Position numbers and translations under genes: made by a program. From Hyaloperonospora brassicae (Eukaryota; Oomycota; Peronosporomycetes; Peronosporales; Peronosporaceae), in the NCBI GenBank assembly GCA_947650285.1, contig CANTFL010001076.1, positions 24,117 through 88,116 of the forward strand: 64,000 nucleotides of DNA, read 5' to 3'. Under the pieces are notes generated by a model that was not told where the DNA came from, did not search any database, and was given only the letters and a program-made list of their open reading frames with translations. Below, in pieces: positions 24,301 through 37,589 of the stretch. Within the stretch, counting starts at the first letter, position 1; each line of letters opens with the position of its first letter.

Positions 24301-27300
24301 TTTGTCGTAGTGCGCGGATTAAATTAATTATACCCTTAGCATAAATTTCAAGTAAAGCTATCATTTTTGTGTATGAATGATCCTGGCAGAACATAGACTA
24401 GGTCGAATGAATACCGTTTCCTGAGTGCCCTAAAACGAGCTTGGCATCTATAGAATCCGCGTCACCATGCTAAACCGATTCCCAAATTAAGTAGATCGTC
24501 ATCAACTTCTGATTGATCATGAAAAAGGGCAAACGCCCTTGACTACTAGTTTAAGCAGCATATTCTATGGAAATTGTTTATCGAAAAATACAATGAATTT
24601 ATTACGCGCGTTGGAATTGATACAATCATTCTCATCTTGTATCACTTTCTGTGTCATATAAATGATGGCGTCAACATGAGAAGTGTATAAATAATTTTAA
24701 CATCATATAAATATGATAATAATGGTAAATGTTGCAATTTACCTCCTTCTATCGTAAACATCACTATTTAATATAACCAATAATATAGATCATGCTGTAG
24801 TAGACATATTGTCATTGCGCGGACTAATATCCAAATACACCAGTCTGATTCTTAGTTGACCACCATCTAACATATAATGCGTAAGTATGTGTAGCTTTTA
24901 TATATCTAATATCGTAGAAGAATGGTCGCAAACTTCCCTCTAAGACAGCTTTTATCATTAACGCCTGAGCTGTGCGTTATGCCATAAATTTATTAGACTA
25001 TTATAACGGATACCAAATCAGCATATAATTCTATATGATAAGCAATTCAACATGATAATTTCTCCGTTGTAGTACCTGAGTCGATGAATACCATATTGTT
25101 TGCTTGACTTATTACTAAAATATAATCTCTATCGATTAAGACTTAAGCAATATAGATTTGTACTTATTTGTCATTCGCAATACACTTGATGCTCTTCATC
25201 GTCAATAAAAATTATATATACATATTTTTTTGCATAATAACGCCTAAAAACGTTGCCGTAGATGGCCGCAGATAGACCCGGCCGACAACTAGATCATGCA
25301 GCATCAAACTGATCGTTTGATCGATCGTTCACGACTCAAAGAATTTGTTAAAAAGAATAAATGACGATGCGAAAGCTAGCATTATTTTGAAACGAACATT
25401 TAACATAGGCTTAATATTCTGAAGACCGCTATATTTGTATGCAAAGGCAATTATTTCAGGATTTATAATAAGTCACTTTGAGGAAGATTTCATGCCGAGA
25501 AAATTAATTTTCAGTAAAAAAGTTTGCGATTAATTGATGTTGTTGCTCATGTTAAAATGACGTAGGGAACATGCAATATAGCATTAGATATCTTGTTGAA
25601 TTACATGCGCTTCAACCGTATTCTGATGCAGTTCACTCACATCTATTTGTTAACAAGGATAATATGTATTTAAAAATACCCATGGAAATAGGTACGGGAA
25701 GACGAAGTTATACATAGTTGACAGAAATTATAAACATATAGGAGCAAAGAGGGCAAGCATGACAGTGACACAAATGTACACAAAAAAAAGTAAAAAGAGG
25801 ACTTAGATTATTGTGACACAATCATACCTCGACTAGAGAATTTTATAGATATCTGTATATGCAATTATTGCTCATACAGTGGCAGTAAGGGTACTTATAA
25901 ATGATGAAAAATTGCATTTGACTGCTTTCAGAGCTGCGCCGAGTGGGCAACATATGAGCACTAAATTTTATGTATAAGCAAACTTCGCAAAACGTAGGGT
26001 AAACATAGACTTAACTTGGATGATATGAGTAAATGCTGCAATTTATCGAAGAGTAAATTGCAATAAACAATAAACTGGCCGTTATTCGTTTGCGTATCAG
26101 TGTCAAAGGATAGTAGGTGAATATTGAAATAATGCAATGTAAAGCACTAAATTATCATGGCTGATAGAAGGTTTAATTTTGTTCATATATATATTATTAA
26201 ACCGGTTAGTCTAGACGGGGCGGTATCACAAACACACGGCTTGAATTGGGTTATTAAAATCAGCCCCAGTCTATCGCCAACGGCTCCTATTTACGAAAAA
26301 CATACAGAATATTTTTTTTACCAAAATGTCCTGTGCTTATTGCTATTAATAATTAAAATTTTCAATTTTTAAGTTCCATCTCTCTATCATACGTCAGGTA
26401 GAGCTATCGGCAAAAAGTCTACAAAGAATTTCAAGAATCTTATTTTTCGTAAAACACAGTAAGATGTCATCCTATCAGTTGCCTATCCCATTAATGTCTT
26501 TTATTTTTATTATCAGCGTAGGGGTGAATCTTTCTCTATCAAGCTTGACATTTGTATCCTATCAATAAAATCAGCAATTCTTAAATTTTAAGGTATCTTT
26601 ATCAGTCCAATATCGAGTCAGGTTAATCATTTCTACACCAGTTTTTTTAAAGTAAATTCTTTCAGTAAAATAATATACGTTATAAAAACAATAGTAATAA
26701 GGTGAACTCGTGACTTAATATGTACAAATAATTGCTGCTCGAAAGTATAATTTACGGGTGGTATTCAATGCAATTTTAGATAATATAATTCATTGACATC
26801 TACTTTTTTTAATTTGGGTAAAACAGCCTTTCTCAGAATGTTTAATAATTTTCGCGCGCAATTCTTGGCTAGCAAATAGGAGTTGTGAATACTTGCATAT
26901 AAATATTTATAGAGGTGAAGATGAAGAGATTGGTGAGTTCCTTATATAATCGCAACATAGCATTTTTCTTGGATTTATTTCTTTACATAAGGCCCATACA
27001 ATTTTTACTTAAGCTTGAAGATAAGGCTAAAAGGCATCTTCATATATTTTATAAATCGGGGTTTTCGTAAGCTGTAGAAGCCAAACAGTCTTTGCGCTCT
27101 TGCAAATAATGTAAAAGTAGACGTGAAGTATTTAGTGTCAGTCTTATATTGTAGTACTACAATACGCATTTCATCAACGATACATTTTGAAGTGGTAAAG
27201 TTGCACATGACGTACGTCCAGTACGATTATCATTGCATGCTGGTCCCACGTAATAGCCGATCCTTTACGTATCATGTTCCTTGACATCACGATAATTCCA

Positions 27301-27961
27301 CGCAACATTGGTATCGTTTCGTCCCATCTGTCAATTATTTAGCTCATTAGCCAATCAAATGAAGTCGAAACTTACCGGTAACTGGCCTTGCGATTGAAGC
27401 ATATGTTTTTACTACACGTCGAGAACAAAACTATTCCAGCGCAATCAGCATAAGTGATATGACTCGCTACACCCGTAAATCTGATGCACGTGGGATGAAG
27501 TCCGATGACATATTTTGATCATCAATGTAGCCACCTTCTCTCAAGAGTTACTCAACGCTTTTGGTTCTTTAATGGAAATGTAACAAATATGTTTATGGCA
27601 TCTTGTAGATTCATCAAGTGTTAATGGGGTCAGCGTGGTTGTACACGTTACAGGTCGTTTATCTGGCTAAAAAGTCAACAGAATCGAATGATTGCAATAA
27701 CTATCTGCTGTACGATGAAGAATGAGATGCTTCAGTTGCTGACATATTCATACACCTGGAAAGCGTTTCAAAATAGCCTCTCACACAAATTATATTTAGG
27801 TTTGGTAATTTGTGAATTAGTACGTAGATGTTATTTAGCATGCATCGCGCTAGTTGCATTTCAAGTTGACAAGCTCATGTCCTCCGCGCAAGCTAATGCA
27901 AGATATAGCAATCCCGCCCAAAGTATAGCTGTGCTCGTCGAATAACCGAAAATGTGAGTTT

Positions 27962-28083
27962 ACGCGTGATATCCAGGTTTTACACACGAGAGTTGAGGTG
28001 ATGAGTCAAGAAATACGAGATAAATCGCGTTATTCAGGTTTTTTTTTATAATCGAGGTAAGGTGAAGAGTTAAGAAATGTTCA
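27962..28083 (+). repeat. diverged two-copy tandem duplication, about 63 bp
   Basis: A unit beginning CGCGT, then a CAGGTTTT stretch, then GAGGT and a GTGAAGAGTTAAGAAAT-like end is repeated with a period of about 63 bp (starts near 27963 and 28026). The copies are clearly diverged. Confidence 0.55.
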
Positions 28084-31000
28084 AGTGGTCACTGCTGTTG
28101 GTCATCCAATTAGATAAGTATTGGACGCTAATTATTGAATTCGATAGTCATGAAGAGATAATTATGTTAGCATTGTGGTCTTTTTATCTTGCATATCTGA
28201 AGTATAAAATCGGATTTATTAAGCACTTCACCACAATAAAGATGCTCAATACATAACTTTATACCCCACATATAGGTGCATTATATGGCTCATCCACCCT
28301 TTTTCCTCTCTAGCAAGTGCGAACGTTTTGCTAAATATTCGATTCGTCCGACGCATTATATGTATGTAAGAGGTTAAGAATATATAATTTTATTAGGTCT
28401 TAACTGCGAGTCTGTCCGGAATGTATCGCCCAAATACATCAGTATCTAATCAATCTATAGAGATGAACATAGAGTCGAATGCAGCGTAAATCTTGGCATT
28501 AGTCCTTTATATAATCTATAGACATGACAAGTGTACCCTAATGATTAACTTAAATAAAAAAGTACAAAATTTATTATGCGGATAGCATTGCTTGAGCTGC
28601 AGCCAAATAAATTGCGAGTTGTTTTACATATATAATATGTAGTGCAATAAGCAATATTATAGCGGCATAGGAAGTAAATGTTTATACTTAATGGATAAGA
28701 CAAGAAATGATGAATGTTAAAAGTGTGATAATGAATAGGCAGGAACAGTACAAGATTATATCTCCTTAGGCCAAGTGTAATGGCTTAAACCAAACGAATC
28801 CTCCTCACAATTCAGATTCCTTCTATCATCAAACCAATATCTACATATACCCCGTGTTACATTGTTTGGGTTGAGTATGCTCACCGCTTGTGGAGTCATG
28901 TTTGGTCACACGCATATCGTGATTCTAATTTTTATATTTATACATGACGTCAGGATTGTTGGATAGAATTCGTGGTATCTACGTACTACGCGAAAGATTA
29001 CAGAGGTCGGTCAACATCATTTCATTGACCCCTTTCGCAGCTTCAAGCGTATTTCTTTTTATCTTGTTGTCCCGGCGCCTTTATACGTTCTCATCTAGAC
29101 TTCGTTTATTTAATATGATTCTTCTGGCCATCTACTTTTTGATTTCTAGACTATGACCTTTGATTTTTTTGGGGCCACACCAGTGTTCAATATTTCTACC
29201 AGATCTTTGCTACACATATCATGAGATCTTCAATGCTGTTTTAATTGCGACAAAGATGTACGATATTGCATTGATATACACTGATACGAATTAGTATTCC
29301 ATTTAGAAGACTATCTATATGACGCTAATCAGCTACACACTGTATCAGAGTTTAGGCCAGTTTTGACATAAGTAGAGATCATGCGCCACGAGTAAGCAAG
29401 GGCACAATCTTCGCTAGACGCTATTCTGATAAAAATTTGAAATAATGGGCAAGGAGGCTGTTTAGGATGGAAACGAAATCTAAGCATGGACGATGCTGTT
29501 ATATGGAAGCTTTTAGTGGCTATCGCAAAGAAGTTAGATAAATGGGTAGGAAAACCTTTCTGCGGATTTCATCTTGATGTAAGAGACTTGTTATCAGGCA
29601 CGTGAGTGGGTGAATGACGTTATGTAGGTCATCCCCGTAGCACTGCAAAATCAATGAGTGTGCACATCGACACGCTATAGATAAATATTAAATTAAGGCG
29701 CCCGTACTTGTAGTTGTAATTACTGGTAGTCAACGCATCGGCAGATGCAGTCAAAATTTGTTGTTGCGTCTCTGTTCATCCATCCCTTCGCGATATGAAA
29801 CAATTATCTAGCGAAGGAAGGACGCTAGCGTGATGAAGAAGGTAAGTTAATGATATTTGCTGCTGATCATCTCTTGCTTTGGGACGTACAATAGCTGGTA
29901 ACGTTCTGACAACCGTATTTATTGAATATACTATAGACATAGAGAAATTGCCTGTCATTATTAGATTAAAATAAATAAGGGATTGTGCTCTCGTTGGCTT
30001 CTAAATTGTAAAATATTGATGAAATTTAAAGTGAAAATTGATTCGCATGATCTTCATCTTCAAGCAATCTATCAATCGAATCAATTATCTTAATTATGAT
30101 ATTCTTCTATAAAAGCATCACGCATTTGATCTAAAGAATGATCGGATACACGCGACGTGATATCTCTAAGAAGCTCAGAAAATGATTCTTTGCATGATAC
30201 CCATACTCCATCATCTTCTTTATAATGCTTAGAGGTGTGTCGAGACCAGATGTACCCTTGAAGGAGATCTCAATAAAGGTAAAGGTCTTTTTAGAAAAAT
30301 ATATATGTTGTCGAAACGCCTGGGACAGCAATATACGCTTGTTCTGACTATGATATACGTAATATTCGTACTACACGTCAATTCAATATTATCTACTGTT
30401 TCTTAATTTTATTGTCATTGTCTACAATACAATTATAAGCATTGACCTTAATTCGAGCGACTGTCAATTATAAATGTCAATCTCGTCTACTCATAATCTC
30501 TTCTGTTTGTGCTCCACCGCTTTTTTATTCCCTCCGAGCTAATTGTTCCATATATGGCCGCCAATCGCAGCCGATTAAAACTCGTAAATCGTTCATTTAT
30601 AAAGAGCTGCAATATGTCAGGCTCACAGCCACATGTGTACAATATTTACCCATTTTTTTGTACCATGTGTCACGCTTCATCGATCTCAGTACGCACGCCA
30701 TAAAATCTGCTCATTGGCATTTCACAGCGATCACGCATTACGCCAGACGCATGACTGCTATAGCACCTAAGTCTAGCAATATTATGGTGTCAGTGAGGAA
30801 TTTATATATACTGCGATAATGTCATGAACATGCAATCAATGTTGCTGACAACATTAACTTTGCTTCATGTGCTTGAAATTATCGCCTTATCCCAACGAGG
30901 TTTGAATCGGGGGTTTGTGCCAATAATATATTGTCCGGATGCAGGTACCGACTCGTTTACATCCCTACCACCGAGAAAATGCTCCAATTCCTAAGCTTTG

Positions 31001-33830
31001 GTAGCGGTCTTGAAGACACAGGAACACGTTTTGCTTATAGATCTTAATGTTTAGTTTCTCGGTCAGAGATCCTTTGATTGCTCAACTTATAGTCGCCAGT
31101 TGCACGCTGGTTTCATCATGACTTAATAGTGACATTGGATCGTTGTTCACACCTTTCGGCTTGTCCGTATCCATGAATATACAATTTACATAGCTATAAA
31201 TGCCAAAGGAGCAATCCATTGAGGTAGTTAAGTCGTTGCTCAAACTTTCTAGCTTTTTCATGGTATCCAACTTCGAAAACCTTTGCTAGTTGGATCTAGG
31301 CGGGACTCACATTATTCGGAATAAAAACCTTGTTTTAAGTTGTTTTATAACCGATATGCATGGGTAGTATGAAAGATTAAAATATACAGTGATGACGTGA
31401 ACCGAAATGCTGCGGATTATTGATGGTAGAAATTAAGAAAGATACCTTGTTTATTGGATATTGATAGGAGATGAGAGTCCCGTTTTCGCTGTATACTGAA
31501 AGGCGTTGATGACGCGCTCTTATCGATAGCGTAAATATATTTTTTTAATTTTTGGCTCGGTAATGATTCGCTTCAAGCGCAAATATGTTGTCTAGCTCAT
31601 AAACCCATTCACATACAGACCTATTATCATAACCTAATGATTGCTTCTGGTATACTAATACGAAATGATTAATTAGTAATGGCACAGTATCCGTAAGTCG
31701 GATACCGCAAATACCTAATAATGTATAATGGCATATAAATCCTAGCGTACAATGGGTCGTCCCATAATAGATGTAGAAAACCGACAACCTGAATGCATAG
31801 TACATTGATGGTACCAATCGACAGAATTCGGTAAAAGAAAAAAACATTCCGAACAACCGGCCGAAAACATTTGACTAAGTCCCATGGATGAATCGTCTCA
31901 AAAAATATATCGAACTCACGACAGGCGATTAGAGGTATTCCATAAGTAGAGATGAGTATCTTTGGAATACGATGCGGCTTTCTCTTCTGTCTCCATTTAT
32001 ATCTTGCCAGTGCGTGAATCTTCCGGGTGTGCGCCAGCTTGCATAGAATGTCGTTCCACGGTAAATTATATCAAGTAAAAACCCCGTTCAGCCACTTCTT
32101 CATTTTTATGATATAGAAGGCCCTAAATGTCTTCGCTAGAAATTCTTCATTGCCGCCCTTACCATTGTCAACGTTAATGGTACACTTCTCCATCACAGCA
32201 ACGAAGCATGAATCAGACGGGTCAATGAGGATGAATGTTTTCATTTAACAGACAGTGACAGATTTCGGTGCCATACATTTATGACATATTATTAAATTTT
32301 GTAGACACGACCGGTTTCATCTCGGACAGCACGAACGACGATGAAAATATATTTTTTGATATCTTCTTTCTAACGTATTATGGCGTATGTAATTTTAATA
32401 TTAAGATAAAAAAAAACTCGAATTAGCACATGTGTGATGCTCCTCTACTTATAAAATAATTTTAATTGCGTTATTTTGGCCAAAATCGATTTGCATTTGT
32501 TTGTGACGAAGGATATTATTTACTTCAAATAAATTACAGAGAGGCCAGCATTGCCAAAATTTTAAGGAAAATGCAGCGTAAAAGGCCTCATAATTTGCTA
32601 TTTTCTTGACGCATAAACATTAAACTGAATTTGTTCCGCCAAATTATGTTGGATTGATTTCATAATGCGAATAATTTACCTTTATCAGTCGAACGGCTAA
32701 AACTGCGAAACGATGGATCAAGTATTCGCTATATATAATTGGCTTCCTACTACTGATATGTTATCCTAGTCTGAGGAGCAAACTAACTTTTGGTGGTCGC
32801 AGTTGTCATCATGTCTATACATAGCACAGAGGGTCTCGACCCTCCCACGTCACCTTTTTAAAACCTTAATGATATTCTTAATTTTTTAAGATTTTAAAAG
32901 GGTTCGAGGGTTTCGAATTCGTAGAAGTCCTCCCGATCATTCGATATTTTTTACATAGCACCAGAGTGCATTGCTTATGTCCTTTCCGTTCAACACATTC
33001 GTTTTGTAAGTTCTTCATGTAGGATTGCTTTTGGCATTTTCCGTCTGACACTATGCCATAGTCAACTTAAGGCATAAACCATTATTTGGCCTACTGATAT
33101 TTGCTAATTGTTGCCGACGTTTCTAATTACGTGAACGCGACTTTTGCGTTGCCTAAAGTGGCCAAAATGTGGAAGCTCGACACATGATATACAACAATAA
33201 TTGCGGGAGTGATGTCATCACTAAGTCGACTATAAATAGACACCAGTACTTCACGAAAAACTTAAATAATTATGTTATTATATACATATTGCCACAAATT
33301 ATTAACGGTAAGATTGATAGACGACCACTTCAGACATTAACACGCGGCAGCACTTGGCAACACGCGCGTTATATAATGTTAGTCAAGAGTAGGAAAAATA
33401 TCACTTATCGGTAAAAGACGAAAAGATGCGCGCAACTAGTGCTTATCAGCTGTTAATTATCTACATGTTAATGGACGATGCAGTTTACTAAACTCCGAAA
33501 ACATAATAATGAGTGATATCAGCATAATGACCAATTGATATTCTTCCTGTTCAATTACGTGTTTGCAAGTATCCGACAGAATGTTCTCTACCCGACATTG
33601 TACGTGTAATTTAACGGCGTTCATGTAGCTATAAGAACTGCATATTATATTCCACCATCATGAATAGTCTCACGTGACCAATAGCATCAGCCTTATCGGC
33701 ACAAAAAGGAATCTGTGAGAGAAGACAGATAAGCCTCTGCCTCTGTATGCGCATGCTATGTCGAAGCGGACGTCAGTAGCCGGCGTTGCTAATTCTGCCC
33801 CAATCGTTAACATCAAAATGGCGTCGTGGC

Positions 33831-33869
33831 CCGACTTAAGAAAGTCGGTTTAGCGGCTACTTTAGCCGC
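33831..33869. repeat. two adjacent perfect stem-loops
   Basis: CCGACTT/AAGTCGG (7-bp stem, 4-nt loop, 33831-33848) is followed four bases later by GCGGCT/AGCCGC (6-bp stem, 5-nt loop, 33853-33869). The local sequence is more GC-rich than its surroundings. Confidence 0.65.
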
Positions 33870-34738
33870 GAGCACTCAATCTCCATCCTGTCAAGTCGAA
33901 AATTACACAGCAGCAGCTGATTGGTAGACACAAGAATTAGAGACGGTCAAAAAGATCTGTAAAAGCATAGCAGTCAATGGGTGTCGTTTAACACCGTATT
34001 CAAGCCATGCCGTCAAACTTTACGTCGAAGATGCACGCGGTGGCCTTTGATGTCCCGGCGAATGAGGGATTAGGAGCTACACTCTGGTTGTATCACGATA
34101 CGATCAATCGAGTTAGTAGTCAATCCTATAAGCGAAATATTACATTCGCTTCTGCCGTTTGTTTAGCAGTAATAGTACGTGTTCAAATTGCGCCTTTTTG
34201 CGCACACATTATCTAACCTAGCACATCCTCCTTTTTTGCGTGAACTCCTCTCTTCCGAGTGTAATTCCTTTTCATTGTCTTATCTTCTTAGAATTTAGTA
34301 CCTAACGTATCGGTAAATGAATCTTGACACATCGTTATCGACAACAATGTGGACGTCACATGATAGCACGAGAATACAAGTTCCGTTTAAATGTCTTGAG
34401 CCGATGTTTCGAATCATTCAAATTTTGAAACAAATGTCAAAACTCGCAAAGCTAGACCAAAATCATTACGGATGAGTAGTGTGGACACTTCCTCAATGAG
34501 GTGCCGACACGACATCTCATCAAGCTCATCACGCATGTTGAGGGTAACACTATCTCATCCTCGGACGCGTCTCTTCGTGTTGGGATATTAACAGGAGGCA
34601 GGCAGCGGCGTGGGATTTTTGGCCGTCCTCATACGCGGACATCAATAGCTACATCCTGAACGGGTTATGCGTCTACGCTTGCGAAAGCAGAATATCTGAA
34701 ACTTCAGAACGCGAAATTAAAGTGGAGGGAGACAGTTG

Positions 34739-34923
34739 TGTAGAGGATCACGAAATACGACAATGATGTGCGTGTTTTGAGTAAGGAAACTGCGGGGACA
34801 GTGGTATTCGAACGTTCAGGAGTAAGTGATCAGTTTACGAGGGGGTTGATACATTCAGCAGTATTTAACTCTTTATACTACTTTTCATTTTGTAGCACAG
34901 AGAAGCAGTTAGCTTTCGTTATA
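34739..34923 (+). repeat. Copia 5' LTR
   Basis: It starts TGTAGAGG and aligns along its length with 39198-39384. The internal segment GACAGTGGTATTCGAACGTT is identical in both. Its right edge is placed where the LTR similarity ends and the primer-binding site begins. Confidence 0.85.
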
Positions 34924-34937
34924 GGTTATGGTCCCGA
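34924..34937 (+). promoter_or_regulatory. Copia primer-binding site, initiator-tRNA-Met anticodon-arm type
   Basis: GGTTATGGTCCCGA lies immediately after the 5' LTR. It resembles the complement of the anticodon arm of initiator tRNA-Met (GGTTATGGGCCCAG type), the internal site used by Drosophila copia, which primes from a half-tRNA. The match is good for the first eleven bases, with one mismatch, and weaker after that. Confidence 0.6.
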
Positions 34938-35760
34938 ATACGTTATCTGCCACTAATATTCTCACGGATGATAATTACTTAATTCAGGAATTCAACACAC
35001 GTATGACACTAGTGCGCAAGGATCGTTTGGATCCCGTATTAGTAAAATCAGAGCCAGAAGTGCTGCGGAAAAATCCCGGTTGGACAGTCACCGATATGAA
35101 AAATCTAGCTGTGCTTGTACAGGTTCTCTCTCCAACCTGTCAGTATATAGTTCGGGAATGTGATTCTGCTATTGAGATTAGAATATTTTCACGACTTACT
35201 TTGCAAAGAAGAGTATTTACAACCGAGTGCAACTTCGAAAGAATATCCATGAGTTTGTGATGAAGACTGGTACGAGTAATATGTATCATCTACTAAATTT
35301 TAATTAGCTGTGTCGAAATCTCAGGGCTGCTGAGGACAGAATGGATGATTATAAGAGGATGCTTCTGCTTTTGGAAGGTTTATCATCTAAATATGATGAT
35401 ATGGTTCGCATTATTGAGGCACACATCAACTTGACACTGCTTAAAGAAAAAGAGATGGTCCGCAGGGAGTATGACACTCTTCAGAAGCATGACAAGAAGG
35501 AATCCGCGTTCAAGGCGCATGCTCAGCGCAATGAACATCGACGCCTTCAAGGAAACCGAGGATACCGTGAACAAACAAACAATCAAAACCGACACCAGCC
35601 TTTGCGAAGAAGAAGAGCTAATTCAAGTTTTCAAGGTAAGTTTTTTGGATGTGGACGGCATGGACACAAACGATCACAGTGTCGCGACGTGGAGAAATCG
35701 GGACCTAATGATGGGTTTATGTTTCGGCTTCCAGTGACAAGCCTATTTCAAGTTCGACTT
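34928..35760 (+). pseudogene. Copia gag relic with damaged zinc knuckle
   Basis: The capsid-type reading runs in at least two frames: 34928-35260 (starts MVPNTLSATN) and 35341-35781. The second part ends with a basic stretch and FFGCGRHGHKRSQC. A normal CCHC knuckle is CX2CX4HX4C; here the first cysteine reads as phenylalanine, so nucleic-acid binding is probably lost. Confidence 0.75.
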
Positions 35761-36014
35761 GGTTGCTGGATAGTGGAATAAGTCGTCACATGACTGATGA
35801 CAAGCGTGAATTTGTGGTGTACGAATATTTGATAACTCCAATTCACATCACCGTGGTGAATGGGCAGCAGTTGAAGGCACAAGGAACAGGCACATTACGT
35901 TTTATACCCGAAAATGATCGGACAGTTAAGCTAACGGAGATCTTACATGTGACTGGGATAGACAAGAAACTTGTGTCAGTAGCAGCTCTGACGGCCCGAG
36001 CCGTGCTTGTTTAG
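35761..36014 (+). pseudogene. Copia aspartic protease relic
   Basis: The active-site region reads LDSGISRHMT, so the D-S-G triad core is kept, followed by a VVNGQQL stretch and ILHVTGIDKKLVSV, typical of Copia proteases. The frame closes with TAG at 36012. The protease is in a different frame from gag. Confidence 0.75.
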
Positions 36015-37125
36015 TTTAAGCGTGATTTAGCAGTTCTGATGAGCGACAAAGTGACTGTGGAAGTGATTAAACGAGTGGGAAAATTGTTTGCGTGGAATGT
36101 AGAACAATATGTCACATTTGAGGCACACAAGGCTGATAGCAGTGTCGCGGTCAATGACTATAGTGCCCTATGGCATATTTCCTAGATCATGTGTCTGCAA
36201 ACAAGTTCATACAAGCGATCAAGTCCTAAAATGGTATCCCAGGAGTTGTTGCACCTGAGGAAGGTTTATGTGGCGGATTCGCACGCGGGAAAATGACAAA
36301 CAGCCCGTTCAGCCATACCTCAGGTAGTGTAAAAAACAAGTCGCCTGCTTAATATTATACACATCGATCTTATTGGTCCTATAAACCCGAAGTCGAAGGG
36401 TGGGGATGTGTACGTACTCACATTTATCGACAGCTACATCCGATTTGAGTACGTATACTTGCTAGCAGCAAACTCCCAAGATTTTAAACGATTTAAGGCT
36501 TCTCGTGCTATAGTGGAGAAGCAAACATGATGCAAGATCAAATGCATTCGTAGTGACAATGGTGGAGAGTATACAAATTATCGGTTCAACAAGTACTGTG
36601 GAGACCTTGGTATTATTCACCAGACAAGTATATTGTACACTCCGCAACAGAACAATTTAGCGGAGATGATAAATGAAACCCTCGTTAAAACGGCCCAGAC
36701 GATACTGCACTACATGAAAGTTGATCGTTCTTGGTGGGGTGAGGCTATAATGGTGGCTGCCTAAACTAGCAATCGGATTCCGAACACTTCCCGATCTAAC
36801 ACAAGTCCATTCGAAAAGCTGTATGGAGTGAAGCCAGACTTGAGCCATTTTCGTGTCTTGGGTTCGACTGGATATCTGCAAATCGCGGATTGTAAGCGAA
36901 CGAAATGGGACAGCAAAACACACAAGTGCATCTTTCTCGAATATTCGGACAAGCCAAAGACATACCGAGTGTGAGATATGGTCAAAGGAGAATTGGCCGT
37001 TACTAGGTATGTCACATTAAACGAGCGACCTCACTCGCAACACAAGGATGTTGTTGTTCTCGGTGAACCTTTTATTCACTGCAAGCACTCTTACAATGAA
37101 TGCGATGACATTTCTGTGTGAGTAC
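36015..37125 (+). pseudogene. Copia integrase relic
   Basis: A pre-integrase region (LWHIS near 36170) leads into the DDE core: IHIDLIGPI, then RSDNGGEY near 36550, then the glutamate in NLAEMINETL near 36660. TSPFEKLYGVKP and HFRVLGSTGYL follow, which are typical of Copia integrase. Several stop codons (for example near 36182, 36527, 36764 and 36975) and frame changes break it. Confidence 0.8.
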
Positions 37126-37589
37126 CTTCCTTAAAACAAGACTCAAGAGGTTGAGAATGTGGACATTGATGGGACTGATTATAATGACACCAGTTGGGAA
37201 GCCATAGTTGTGGAGGCGTCTGGCGATTTGAATTTGTCGCATGATTTAGCTGTTGCTCCGAATCAGAGAAAGGGTGCGGATATGCAAGTCATTGACACAA
37301 ACAATACAATGATAGGTCGCCTACCACACAACATGATCGCTGACAGTGGTCCTAAAAATACACACATGCTCCAAAATTTACCGGATAATTCGCAAGATAT
37401 TGTGTAAAGTGAAAATCCCCGCTAATAAGATGACCGACCGGAAATAAACTCGGTACAAACTTTCAGTCCTATTAATACATCACATCGTCTATTTATAAAT
37501 GATGGTTTTGATGGCGACAAGCTTAAATTCCCGCTTCTGACTGGTGGGTAGCCAGTCAATAACGAACACGATGAGTCGGATGCCAAACG

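Larger units (their letters stand above)
14461..34733. other. about 20 kb of AT-rich DNA without recognisable genes
   Basis: From about 14.8 kb the sequence turns clearly AT-rich (lines counted by hand are near 30 % G+C, against well over 50 % around E1). Only short open frames exist and none shows a convincing domain. A frame at 22443-22670 (+) faintly resembles Gypsy reverse transcriptase around the catalytic region, but I could not align it cleanly. A minus-strand stretch at 31920-32340 reads protein-like for about 100 codons with one stop and a frame change. The most likely content is old, decayed transposons, as in the similarly AT-rich 52.6-59.4 kb region where relics can still be identified. 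No rRNA, complete tRNA or CRISPR-like array is seen. Confidence 0.6.

Noticed and set aside
31920..32340. minus-strand protein-like stretch in AT-rich DNA
   Set aside because: About 100 codons read well (FLAKTFRAFYIIKMKKW) but with a stop and a frame change, no start context and no recognisable family.
14800..34733. nuclear insertion of mitochondrial DNA
   Set aside because: The AT-richness fits, but no mitochondrial protein or rRNA sequence is recognisable in any frame.
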